Assembly: GCA_012839925.1 (NCBI GenBank)
Contig: DUMJ01000062.1
Coordinates: 1-35,987, forward strand
Source: a bacterium
GTDB taxonomy: Bacteria > DUMJ01
Reading direction: 5' to 3'
DNA: 35,987 bases
Shown here: piece by piece, positions 9,687 to 19,980 of the stretch
Position numbering within the stretch: the first letter of the stretch is position 1
Layout of the letters: every line of letters starts with the position of its first letter
Position numbers and translations under genes: made by a program
Notes under the pieces: model-generated
The model's input: only the letters and a program-made list of their open reading frames with translations
What the model was told of the DNA's origin: nothing
Database searches by the model: none

Positions 9687-10016
9687 ATGCAAAAATTTGA
9701 ATATAACGATAAGCTAATTAATCTAATATGGGATAAACTTCAAGCTCTAGCCAATCCTATCAGATTGAAGATTCTTTTGGCTTTAAAAGAGAAACCCATG
9801 TGTGTATGTGAATTATCAGAATATTTGGGTGATAGACAACCCCTCATATCTCAGCATCTGGCAATACTTAAAGATAGCGATCTGGTTATAGCAAAGAGAA
9901 TGGGCACCAGAATTCAATACAGCCTGAGCGATAATAAAATTATAGAACTTATAGATATTATTAAAGAGTTAACAATTAAAAAGATAGAAGAGCTTACCAC
10001 GTTAAAGGAGGAATAA
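9687..10016 (+). CDS. ArsR/SmtB-family regulator with a CVC motif
   Basis: Small winged-helix regulator, 109 residues from ATG 9687. The core QALANPIRLKILLALKEKPMCVCELSEYLG, then QPLISQHLAILKDSDLV and the wing RMGTRIQYSL, is typical. The Cys-Val-Cys in the alpha3 region is the place where ArsR proteins bind thiophilic metals, or a redox or Fe-S signal. The ATG at 9660 is rejected because it lies between the -35 and -10 boxes. The ATG at 9687 would sit at or next to the transcription start, making the message leaderless, and no Shine-Dalgarno site precedes it. It is the first gene of a four-gene operon; the ferredoxin starts 5 bases after its stop and uses the AGGAGG at its 3' end. It probably represses this operon. 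Confidence 0.88.
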   Translation: MQKFEYNDKLINLIWDKLQALANPIRLKILLALKEKPMCVCELSEYLGDRQPLISQHLAILKDSDLVIAKRMGTRIQYSLSDNKIIELIDIIKELTIKKIEELTTLKEE

Positions 10017-10021
10017 GTATT

Positions 10022-10231
10022 ATGGCGCGTAGATGGTATCCAGTTATTGATTATGATAAATGTATCAGGGATCTGGTTTGTGCTAATTTTTGTCCTCATG
10101 GGGTATATGCTATTGATGACAATAAGTCACTCGTAGTAAATCCAGATGAGTGTATCGAATTCTGCAGGGGATGTCAGAAGATATGCCCAGCGGATGCAAT
10201 TTCATATTTTGGTGATAAGGAGGCAAAGTAA
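10022..10231 (+). CDS. small 2[4Fe-4S]-type ferredoxin with an Asp at a ligand position
   Basis: Electron carrier of 69 residues. First motif: C14-x2-D17-x2-C20-x3-C24-P. Second motif: C44-x3-C48-x2-C51-x3-C55-P. The second ligand position of the first motif is Asp rather than Cys, as in Pyrococcus furiosus ferredoxin, where the Asp-ligated cluster interconverts easily between 3Fe and 4Fe forms. The N-terminal WYPVIDYDKC is shared by a group of single-domain ferredoxins I recall near ArsR-type regulators. Start: AGGAGG 10 bases before ATG. It lies in a tight operon between the ArsR protein and the HdrA-like protein (2-base gap), so it may pass electrons to that protein or to a target of the ATPase encoded downstream. 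Confidence 0.9.
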   Translation: MARRWYPVIDYDKCIRDLVCANFCPHGVYAIDDNKSLVVNPDECIEFCRGCQKICPADAISYFGDKEAK

Positions 10232-10233
10232 AA

Positions 10234-10590
10234 ATGGCTAATAAGGGTTTAATTTTTTGTGTGTGTCAGGGGACCTGCCCATCTTTTCAGCAGATGAATA
10301 TTTTCGAAGTGGTAAACACTCTCAGAATAGAAAAACTGGTAGACTTTGTAGGAATTCATCCTCAACTCTGCGCTGAGGATGGAGACTCTTTTTTTGAGAT
10401 TCTTCTTTCCGGAATCAATGATAAGATAGATAAACTTGTTATTGCCGGATGTGACCCCAATATGCAGAGAAAGATGTTCAGGGATGCTTTTGAAAATGCA
10501 GGTTTCGATAAGAGCAAGCATGTTGGAGTAGATATCAGAAATATGACTACTGAACAGGCTATGGAGGCAATAAAGAAAGTTCTTATATGA
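10234..10590 (+). CDS. stand-alone HdrA N-terminal-like protein
   Basis: A 118-residue cysteine-containing protein. It resembles the N-terminal segment of heterodisulfide reductase subunit A: an early CxC motif (FCVCQGTC: C9, C11, C15), a middle cysteine in HPQLCAEDG (C46) equivalent to the YMCS region, and AGCDPNMQRKMFRDAFENAG (C73), equivalent to the HdrA segment AACSPRMHEPTFR. In HdrA this part precedes the FAD domain and can carry an Fe-S cluster; here the flavin domain is absent. GGAGG precedes the ATG, which begins 2 bases after the ferredoxin stop. Its stop overlaps the next start as ATGA. The assignment is by motif recognition only; function is likely electron transfer or cluster-based sensing. 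Confidence 0.65.
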   Translation: MANKGLIFCVCQGTCPSFQQMNIFEVVNTLRIEKLVDFVGIHPQLCAEDGDSFFEILLSGINDKIDKLVIAGCDPNMQRKMFRDAFENAGFDKSKHVGVDIRNMTTEQAMEAIKKVLI

Positions 10591-12491
10591 TTCTTGGGAT
10601 AGATACGGGTGGAACATATACAGACTCTGTTATTTTAGATGAGGATAGAGTTTTTTCTAAGGGGAAGGCATTAACAACTCATTACGATCTTACAAAAGGG
10701 ATAAGAGAAAGTATTGATGCTCTTGATAAGAATCTTTTTCCAGAGGTCTCTGCTGTTATTCTCTCCACTACACTGGCAACCAATACTATTGTTGAGATGA
10801 GAAGACTTGAAAGGCTAAAAGAGGTTCTTATAGGTTATGATAGAGATTTCTTCTTAAAGAATATCTCTAATATTCCAGAGTGGCTTGAGTTTGAATTTGT
10901 GTCTGGCAGTATAGATGTTACAGGGGAAGAGGTTTTGCCGTTAGACCTGGAAAGGATAAAAAGTTTGGAGGTTGGGGATTATCCTCTGGCTATCTCCGGC
11001 TATATGAGTCCGATAAATCCTAAGTATGAGATGATGGCAAAAGATATCCTGAAGAGTAAATCCCGTTATCCTGTTGTATGTGGGAGCGAACTCTCAGGTG
11101 AACTGAATTCTATAAAAAGGGCTATAACCACAGGGTTAAACGCCAGCCTTATACCGGTAATCTCCAGCTTCATTAGGGATGTAAAAAGGGTGCTTGCTGA
11201 AGAGGGTATAAAAGCCCGAATACTTATTGTAAATGCTGACGGTTCTATAACAGATGTTGAAGATGCTATGGAAAAACCTATAAAAACTGTGTTATCCGGT
11301 CCAGCGAGCAGTACCATTGGAGGGTTATTCCTGTCAGGTATAGATAACGGGATAATAGTAGATATGGGAGGAACAACGACAGATATATCTTTAGTCCAGG
11401 GTTCTGCTCCGCTAATATCAAGCGAGGGTGCAAGGGTGGGAGAGTGGGAATTACTCTTACCCTCTCTGAAAATGAGGACGGTAGGTTTAGGTGGAGATAG
11501 CAGGATACATCTTCTGAAAAATTCTATAGAGATAGGTCCAGCAAGAGCTATCCCGGTATCGGTACTGGGGAAAACATTCCCTGAGATAAAGAAGAAATTA
11601 AAAAAGACTCATAACTCATCTCTGGTACCCCCCAATGAGTTTATAGTTAAACTGAGAGAACCATCATTCGAACTGAACAGTATAGAAAGAAAACTTATGG
11701 GGAGCCTGAACGGTGAACCACTATCGATGGAAGAGGCTACCAAAATTTGTAATTTGAGTCATCCTTATATTCTGGATTCTGCTATAAAAAGGTTGGAGGA
11801 GATGGGGATAATCATCAGGTCTGGTCTTACCCCAACAGATATACTTCTTTATCTTGGTGAATGCGAGATGGGAGATCCATCTATCAGCAGTATAGCCCTA
11901 TCAGCATTTTCTAAAGAGAAGGAATTTCCACAGTTTATCAAGAAGCTTATAATAAAGAAGATAGCAACTGAGATATTAAGATATCTTTTCTTCTTAGATT
12001 ATAAAGATGAGAGGATAGATGGACTTTTGGGTAATTTAATTAATGATAGCCTGGATAGGAGATTTAATCGGATAGAAACTGAGATAAAACTTCCGTTCCC
12101 TATAGTAGGGATAGGTGCCCCCGTTAAAAGCTTTATATATGAAGTGGCAGAGATGCTACATACGTCTGCCATAGTACCGGAACATTATGAGGTGGCAAAT
12201 GCTGCAGGAGCTGGATGGGGGAGAGTTATAAGGTCAATAGAACTGGAGATAATGCCTATCGTATCATCAGCTATGATAAAGGGATATAAGATAAGAGGTC
12301 TGGATAGAAAATTTAATGAGTATGAAAAGGCTAAGAATTTTGCTATTAATTATGGAAGTGAACTTATAGAATCTCAGTTAAAAAAGTTAACTGGGGATGA
12401 TGGAGAGATAAAAACCGAAGTCATCTTTAATGATTCCGATGAAACCGCTCTTAAAAAGGTCCATGTTATAGGAATGGGAAAGATACAATAG
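10587..12491 (+). CDS. hydantoinase/oxoprolinase A-type ASKHA ATPase
   Basis: 634-residue member of the HyuA family, in the sugar kinase/Hsp70/actin fold. The N-terminal phosphate motif is IDTGGTYTDSV (5-15) and the second is VDMGGTTTDISLV (about 258-270), after the ADGS and LSGPASSTIGG segments typical of HyuA. Classical members hydrolyse hydantoins or 5-oxoproline with ATP, normally beside a HyuB partner. No HyuB is found here. Instead the gene overlaps by 4 bases (ATGA) an operon of Fe-S proteins. ASKHA ATPases paired with Fe-S proteins act as reductive activators in corrinoid (RACo, RamA) and 2-hydroxyacyl-CoA dehydratase systems, so an activase-like role is a plausible alternative to ring opening. 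Family assignment is firm; reaction is open. Confidence 0.85.
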   Translation: MILGIDTGGTYTDSVILDEDRVFSKGKALTTHYDLTKGIRESIDALDKNLFPEVSAVILSTTLATNTIVEMRRLERLKEVLIGYDRDFFLKNISNIPEWLEFEFVSGSIDVTGEEVLPLDLERIKSLEVGDYPLAISGYMSPINPKYEMMAKDILKSKSRYPVVCGSELSGELNSIKRAITTGLNASLIPVISSFIRDVKRVLAEEGIKARILIVNADGSITDVEDAMEKPIKTVLSGPASSTIGGLFLSGIDNGIIVDMGGTTTDISLVQGSAPLISSEGARVGEWELLLPSLKMRTVGLGGDSRIHLLKNSIEIGPARAIPVSVLGKTFPEIKKKLKKTHNSSLVPPNEFIVKLREPSFELNSIERKLMGSLNGEPLSMEEATKICNLSHPYILDSAIKRLEEMGIIIRSGLTPTDILLYLGECEMGDPSISSIALSAFSKEKEFPQFIKKLIIKKIATEILRYLFFLDYKDERIDGLLGNLINDSLDRRFNRIETEIKLPFPIVGIGAPVKSFIYEVAEMLHTSAIVPEHYEVANAAGAGWGRVIRSIELEIMPIVSSAMIKGYKIRGLDRKFNEYEKAKNFAINYGSELIESQLKKLTGDDGEIKTEVIFNDSDETALKKVHVIGMGKIQ

Positions 12492-12502
12492 TATAATGTT
12501 AA

Positions 12503-15434
<2,932 letters not shown>

Positions 15435-15435
15435 T

Positions 15436-15870
15436 TTAATCCTCCTTCTTTAATACATTGTAGAGTTCTTCCAGGGCATACTTTATCCTGATCTTTGTCT
15501 CTTCATCTAGAAGATTCAGACTCTTGGATAATACCTCGCTTTCTTTCTCTCTAATCTCTTCAAGCAGAGATATGCCTTCTTCAGTTATCTCAAGGGTTAT
15601 AACTCTTCGATCTTCACTACTCCGTATCCTCCTAGCCAGTCTATTACTTTCAATCCTATCTACAAGATCGGTAACTGAACTTGAGGAGAGATAAAGTAGA
15701 TTACAGAGGTCTCCCATAGTAGGGTTTTTATCTTTTATAAGACTTAAAGCCCTGTACTGTAGGGGAGTAATGCCATAACTCTCCATCAATCTTCTGTTCC
15801 TACTCTTTATTAAAGCCATTACATTATTCAGTAATATATCTATCTCTTCGTTCATCATAATATACGACAT
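15436..15870 (-). CDS. MarR-family transcriptional regulator
   Basis: 144-residue winged-helix dimer-type regulator. The DNA-binding region runs ITPLQYRALSLIKDKNPTMGDLCNLLYLSSSSVTDLVDRIESNRLARR, and the wing SSEDRRVITLEITEEG is the classic MarR DxR motif. Coiled helices at both ends would make the dimer. It is the first gene of a MarR-MATE pair, a common arrangement for efflux control. There is no Shine-Dalgarno site before ATG 15870 or before the in-frame ATGs at codons 5 and 6. The expected transcript leader is only about 17 bases, so the start could be any of the three. A dyad at 15873-15887 is placed for autorepression. Confidence 0.92.
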   Translation of the reverse strand: MSYIMMNEEIDILLNNVMALIKSRNRRLMESYGITPLQYRALSLIKDKNPTMGDLCNLLYLSSSSVTDLVDRIESNRLARRIRSSEDRRVITLEITEEGISLLEEIREKESEVLSKSLNLLDEETKIRIKYALEELYNVLKKED

Positions 15871-15872
15871 AC

Positions 15873-15887
15873 AGATATTTCGTATCT
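15873..15887. promoter_or_regulatory. possible MarR operator
   Basis: Inverted repeat AGATA-N5-TATCT immediately upstream of the marR-type start codon and at the expected start of transcription. The position is ideal for autorepression; the arms are short. Confidence 0.4.
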
Positions 15888-15893
15888 TGAAGT

Positions 15894-15922
15894 ATTTTAC
15901 CCTAAAACGAAATAGATGTAAA
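15894..15922 (-). promoter_or_regulatory. promoter of the MarR-MATE operon
   Basis: Leftward TTTACA (15922-15917) and TAAAAT (15899-15894) with a 17-base spacer; the predicted transcript starts about 17 bases before the ATG. Confidence 0.55.
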
Positions 15923-15942
15923 GTGGTTCTGGGGTATTTTTA

Positions 15943-15951
15943 TGCTAAAAT
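15943..15951 (+). promoter_or_regulatory. extended -10 promoter of the UroD-like gene
   Basis: TGCTAAAAT, an extended -10 element (TGn plus TAAAAT), 37 bases before the ATG at 15989. No strong -35 box is visible. It is divergent from the marR-type promoter. Confidence 0.4.
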
Positions 15952-15988
15952 GGGTGATATAGATTAGAGATTAACGGAGGAGAAAATT

Positions 15989-17053
15989 ATGCCAGAAGGA
16001 TCTATGACGTCAAGAGAGAGGTGGGAGGCGGTATTAAGGGGACAAAAGCCTGACAGACTTCCTATGGATTATTGGGCTACCACTGAAGCTACTGAAAGAT
16101 TGATGAGATATCTAAACTGTAGCAACCCGAGAGACCTTTACAAAAAATTACACATAGATAGACCTGTGGATGTAGGACCTGTATATACAGGTCCGAAGCT
16201 GGAGCCTCAAACTGATATGTACGGTTGTATCTACAGAGATGTTGACTATGGTACAGGGGTATACTCAGAGTGTATATACCATCCTTTAGCTAAGTATGAT
16301 ACAGTGGAAGAGATAGAGAAAAATTATGTCTGGCCAACTGTTGACTGGTTTGATTACAGCGTAATCCCTGAACAGATAAAAGGTATGGAGGAATATCCAA
16401 TCAGAGGTGGTGGGTCGGAACCATTCCTGACATATAAGAATTTGAGAGGTCAAGAACAGGCATTTATAGACCTGGTATTAAACCCTGAGATTGTGGATTA
16501 TTGTCTGGATAAACTCTTTGGATTCTGTTATGAAAACACATTGAGAATATATGAGCAGATACCTGGTAAGATTACTTTTTCCTATGTGGCTGAGGATATG
16601 GGAGGAGAGACTGACCTTATGTTTTCTCCTGAACATATAAGACGGTTTCTTCTTCCCCGTATGAAACGGATGGTTGAGCTGGCGCATCGGTCAGGTGTAT
16701 ACGCCTTTCATCATAATGATGGTGCAATAAGGAGAATAATACCGGACCTGATAGGAATAGGCATAGATATTCTGAATCCGATACAGTGGAGATGTAAGGG
16801 TATGGATAGAGAAGGATTAAAGAGAGACTTTGGAGATAAACTGGTGTTTCATGGAGGTGTTGACAATCAGTATACTTTAGCCTTCGGTTCGGTAGACGAG
16901 GTGAAGAAAGAGGTTATAGAGAATATAAAGATACTTGGATATGATGGGAAGTATATAATTGCTCCCTGTCATAATATTCAATCCATAAGCCCACCGGAGA
17001 ATATTGTTACTATGTATGAGACCGGTTATGAATATGGATGGATGCGGGAATAA
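15989..17053 (+). CDS. uroporphyrinogen decarboxylase (UroD/MtaA-fold) family protein
   Basis: 354-residue TIM-barrel protein of the URO-D superfamily. The N terminus SMTSRERWEAVLRGQKPDRLPMDYWATTEAT and the C-terminal GGVDNQYTLAFGSVDEVKKEV and FIIAPC-type segments are diagnostic of the non-haem members, which are related to corrinoid methyltransferases (MtaA, MtbA, CmuA). Candidate metal residues are H241/H242 in FHHNDGAIRR and C327 in IIAPCHNIQ, standing in for the His/Cys zinc site of MtaA. True haem-pathway HemE is unlikely, since the length and motifs differ and no haem genes are present. GGAGG lies 8 bases before the ATG. It is monocistronic, ending in the hairpin at 17061-17088. Many such proteins sit in sugar gene clusters with unproven roles. 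Confidence 0.88.
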   Translation: MPEGSMTSRERWEAVLRGQKPDRLPMDYWATTEATERLMRYLNCSNPRDLYKKLHIDRPVDVGPVYTGPKLEPQTDMYGCIYRDVDYGTGVYSECIYHPLAKYDTVEEIEKNYVWPTVDWFDYSVIPEQIKGMEEYPIRGGGSEPFLTYKNLRGQEQAFIDLVLNPEIVDYCLDKLFGFCYENTLRIYEQIPGKITFSYVAEDMGGETDLMFSPEHIRRFLLPRMKRMVELAHRSGVYAFHHNDGAIRRIIPDLIGIGIDILNPIQWRCKGMDREGLKRDFGDKLVFHGGVDNQYTLAFGSVDEVKKEVIENIKILGYDGKYIIAPCHNIQSISPPENIVTMYETGYEYGWMRE

Positions 17054-17060
17054 AAAACAA

Positions 17061-17088
17061 AAAGGGGGTGGAATATCCCACCCCCTTT
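17061..17088. terminator. shared terminator hairpin between convergent genes
   Basis: Perfect 11-bp stem (17061-17071 with 17078-17088, arm AAAGGGGGTGG) and a 6-base loop. It lies 7 bases after the stop of the rightward UroD-like gene and 5 bases beyond the stop of the leftward SIMPL gene. The leftward side has a TTGTTTTTTA tract; the rightward tail is only moderately T-rich. It therefore works best for the SIMPL gene, possibly for both. Confidence 0.8.
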
Positions 17089-17093
17089 ACTTA

Positions 17094-17813
17094 TTACTTC
17101 AGTAAAAACGTCGCCCTTACTGTAACCATCACTTCTTTTTCTATTGTTGATGTATCATAAGATCCATAGTCACTTACTTCTGTAGAGTTTGGTTCCAATA
17201 CCTGAACTACTCCCATACTGGCAGATCTCAGACTGCCAACCCCTTGCCCACTGCTCTGAGCAATCTTTTCTGCCCTTGCCTTGGCATCATTCATAGCCTC
17301 TGTGAGCAGGTTCACCCTTAATTCTGGAAGTTTGGAGTAATAGTACTCAAGAGACTGAGTGCGGAATGCTACTCCGCTATCAATCAATCCCTGAAGATTT
17401 TTTGATAACTCACCGATCTTTTCCAGATCACTGGACTGGATTTCCACTGTCTGCCTGAGAAGGTACTCTCTGGGAGTCTGACGGTCACCGTAAAGCCCCA
17501 GCTGTTCTAAAAAGACAGGTGAAATTATCAGGTCTTCAGGGTCAATGCTATTCTTTTTGTAAAACTCCAGGACCACTTTAAGGTCTTTACCCATCTCCTG
17601 ATACCCCGCCTTGAGAGAGTCTACAGGAACAGTCCTGCTGAATTCCCCCACCCATTTTACGATATCAGAATTCACCCTTATCCTGGTTGAACCTGTTACA
17701 CTGAGGGTATTATCCATACCCTTTATTCTGTAAAATGTATAGGAAACAATAGATGCACTGATGATAATACTTAAACCTATCACCAATGCTAATAGAAATT
17801 GGTTGTTCTTCAC
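17094..17813 (-). CDS. SIMPL (DUF541) domain protein, membrane-anchored
   Basis: 239-residue extracytoplasmic protein. An uncleaved or cleaved N-terminal hydrophobic helix (residues 6-29) is followed by the SIMPL domain: LSVTGSTRIRVNSDIVKWVGEFSR, the LQGLIDSGVAFRTQSLEYYYSKL segment and the AMNDAKARAEKIAQSSGQGVGSLRSAS motif that defines the family. A YDTSTIEKEVMVTVRATFLL end closes it. SIMPL proteins form oligomeric cages in the envelope of unknown role. Start is GTG, with GGAGGGG just upstream. Single gene with its own terminator; a TAAGAT at 17848-17843 is a possible -10. Confidence 0.9.
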   Translation of the reverse strand: MKNNQFLLALVIGLSIIISASIVSYTFYRIKGMDNTLSVTGSTRIRVNSDIVKWVGEFSRTVPVDSLKAGYQEMGKDLKVVLEFYKKNSIDPEDLIISPVFLEQLGLYGDRQTPREYLLRQTVEIQSSDLEKIGELSKNLQGLIDSGVAFRTQSLEYYYSKLPELRVNLLTEAMNDAKARAEKIAQSSGQGVGSLRSASMGVVQVLEPNSTEVSDYGSYDTSTIEKEVMVTVRATFLLK

Positions 17814-17869
17814 ATATCCCCTCCCTCTTCATCTTTCTCTCAATCTTATCACTTTCCGGTGAAGAATAA

Positions 17870-17887
17870 AAGATAGGAGACTATCTT
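17870..17887. other. short inverted repeat upstream of the SIMPL gene
   Basis: Arms AAGATAG and CTATCTT around GAGA, about 60 bases before the SIMPL start and upstream of a possible -10 box. It could be an operator or a small hairpin. Apart from this and the palindrome at 17922-17951, I see nothing else in the 156-base gap. Confidence 0.3.
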
Positions 17888-17921
17888 CTTCTCATAGAAG
17901 AGATTGATCGTTTTTGTATCC

Positions 17922-17951
17922 TGCGGGGGCAATTTATAAATTGCCCCCGCA
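17922..17951. repeat. 30-bp perfect palindrome, copy B
   Basis: A perfect inverted repeat with arm TGCGGGGGCAATTTA, 18 bases beyond the stop of the leftward SBP 2 gene. Compared with copy A at 3-32, three symmetric pairs of bases are changed together, so the dyad is kept. The flanking CAGGATACAAA (leftward strand) matches copy A's flank. There is no T-run on the leftward side, so it may stop or stabilise the mRNA only as a bare hairpin. Confidence 0.8.
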
Positions 17952-17969
17952 ATCCTAACTTATCCCATA

Positions 17970-19943
17970 CTATTTCTGTTTTATAAAATACTGTTCAATA
18001 TTTGTATATCCTGGAGATAATAATGGATATGCATATATGGCATTCTTAGGAACATTTTTAAAGTTATTTTTCACTATGCATGGTTGAGGGTATCCAGCTA
18101 TGGTAGGAATAGCAAATAGATCCTTTGCGCACAGGCTAACTGCATCAGCTGTTAGTTTCGCCTTCTGCTTTTCTTCAGTGGTAACCTTTATCTTATCAAA
18201 GAGAGCTATCAGTTTAAGGGCATCGCCTGTCGGTTTTTCTGACCCTTCTGCTTTACCATCTGAAGCATACCATAGCCCCCATAGAGGAGCCCAGTAGGTA
18301 GAATTAGCATTTGGTATAAAACTACGAGAGTAGGTTAAGAAATATCTGTCCGTTGTATAGTCCAGCTCATATGCTACTATCTGGTATTCACTGGTATTTA
18401 TCCTGGGCCACCATAAAGCTCCACTTATGGAATCTATGGCAACCTTTATTCCAACTGCTTCCCATTGTTTTTGTACTATTTCTGCTACATCTGGATGTAT
18501 TGGGTATGCCAGATTTACCAGTATAGTTAGAGTAAGAGGTTTACCGTCTGGTCTTACTCTATAGCCGCTCTTATCTTTCTTTAATCCAAGTTCATCCAGA
18601 AGTTGATTTGCCATTGCTGGATTATACTCATAGAGGCTTCTTAAGTTTTTGTCCTCCCACATAGACTGAGGTAACAGTTTATAAGCTGGATCACCCATCC
18701 CCAGATAGACAAGATTATTTATCTCTTCTCTATTTATAGCCAGTGATAGTGCAAGTCTGAATTTATAGTTTCTGAATAGTTTTGATAATACAGTATCACC
18801 TTTCACATTCTGATTTATAAAGAATGCCGTTCCAGATGCTCCAGAAGTCCATCTGTATACATCGTAGTCACCTTTAGCTTTATTCTCCATCAGTAGTGTA
18901 TAGTTGGTGAATGATATGTTTCTGGCTTGCATATCAATTTCTCCAGACACTGACTTCATATTTATCATTTCAATATCCTGGACCATATCAAAGGCTATCT
19001 TGTCTATATATGGCAACTGGTTTCCTGCAGGATCGACCTTCCAGTAGTACGGATTTCTCTCTGCTATTATCCTTATTGCCGTTGGGTCTGATCTGAGTAC
19101 CCAGGGTCTTAGAGTTGGCAATTCTTTATTGGTGTATGGTTGTGCCTTATTACCAAACAGCTGATACCAGTTTTGGAGACCAGCTTCTTTTACCATGGTG
19201 TCAAGCTTTTCTTTGGATGTATACTTGGGATGATACTGTCTCATATAGTGCCTGGGATAGTTAAAGAGGTTTGGTCCAGGTCCTTCAGGTCCTGCAAGAT
19301 AATCCAGGAAAAGAGAATAAGGTCTTGGGAATCTAAACCTAACAGTATAGGTGTCTACCTTCTCAACTTTTGCAGGAGAACCCTCTACTGTTAGCCATTT
19401 AGGAAAAGTGGGAGTAAGTTCTTTATTCAATAGAACATCTTCATACCAGAATATAATATCATCTGCAGTGAATGGCTCTCCGTCTGACCACTTTACCCCT
19501 TTCCTCAGATAAAATGTATAAACTCTTCCTCCCTCTCCTATCTTCCAGGAGGTACAGAGATTAGGTATCAGAGTCTTCCCATCTCTTGCCCATCTTACCA
19601 GAGGTTCATAACCAAGTCGCTCCTGTATCTGTGTGTCTGTAGGGCTTAATGCTGCTCTTCTCCATGTTCCACCATACTGACCTATCTCCTCTACAGGCTC
19701 CACTACAGCAGGTTCATCGGGTAATCTTTTCTCTACCGGTGGGAGCTTACCCTGTTTTACAAGCTCAGCTAATACAGGTGCTTCATTGAACTTTGTTACC
19801 TTCTTACCAGTTGCCTTCTCATACTCTGTTAGCGTAGCATACTGCCCCAGAGGATTCTTCTGCTGAGGAAAAGCCGATGTAATCACCCCTATGACCAAAA
19901 CAAAACACAAAATTAAAGTTGTAAAGCTCTTAAACCCCTTCAT
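17970..19943 (-). CDS. family-5 extracellular solute-binding protein, SBP 2
   Basis: Binding component of an Opp/Dpp-type importer, 657 residues. Signal peptide MKGFKSFTTLILCFVLV ending near SAFPQQ. As in SBP 1, a conserved prelude (LTEYEKATGKKVTKFNEAP, LAELVKQGKLPPVEKRLP) comes before the core with FYLRKGVKWSDGEPFTADDI. The start at 19943 is set by AGGAGGTG 8 bases upstream; the frame is open further upstream but lacks any binding site. It is the last gene of the eight-gene leftward operon, 37 bases after the dehydrogenase gene, so its ligand is probably the compound this operon metabolises. No permease or ATPase genes are in the window, so it must use a transporter encoded elsewhere. Confidence 0.93.
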   Translation of the reverse strand: MKGFKSFTTLILCFVLVIGVITSAFPQQKNPLGQYATLTEYEKATGKKVTKFNEAPVLAELVKQGKLPPVEKRLPDEPAVVEPVEEIGQYGGTWRRAALSPTDTQIQERLGYEPLVRWARDGKTLIPNLCTSWKIGEGGRVYTFYLRKGVKWSDGEPFTADDIIFWYEDVLLNKELTPTFPKWLTVEGSPAKVEKVDTYTVRFRFPRPYSLFLDYLAGPEGPGPNLFNYPRHYMRQYHPKYTSKEKLDTMVKEAGLQNWYQLFGNKAQPYTNKELPTLRPWVLRSDPTAIRIIAERNPYYWKVDPAGNQLPYIDKIAFDMVQDIEMINMKSVSGEIDMQARNISFTNYTLLMENKAKGDYDVYRWTSGASGTAFFINQNVKGDTVLSKLFRNYKFRLALSLAINREEINNLVYLGMGDPAYKLLPQSMWEDKNLRSLYEYNPAMANQLLDELGLKKDKSGYRVRPDGKPLTLTILVNLAYPIHPDVAEIVQKQWEAVGIKVAIDSISGALWWPRINTSEYQIVAYELDYTTDRYFLTYSRSFIPNANSTYWAPLWGLWYASDGKAEGSEKPTGDALKLIALFDKIKVTTEEKQKAKLTADAVSLCAKDLFAIPTIAGYPQPCIVKNNFKNVPKNAIYAYPLLSPGYTNIEQYFIKQK

Positions 19944-19980
19944 TTTAAACACCTCCTGATTGAATAATAAAATTTTTCGA

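Noticed and set aside
15989..17053. HemE (haem biosynthesis)
   Set aside because: Motifs match the non-haem UroD/MtaA group and no other haem genes are near.
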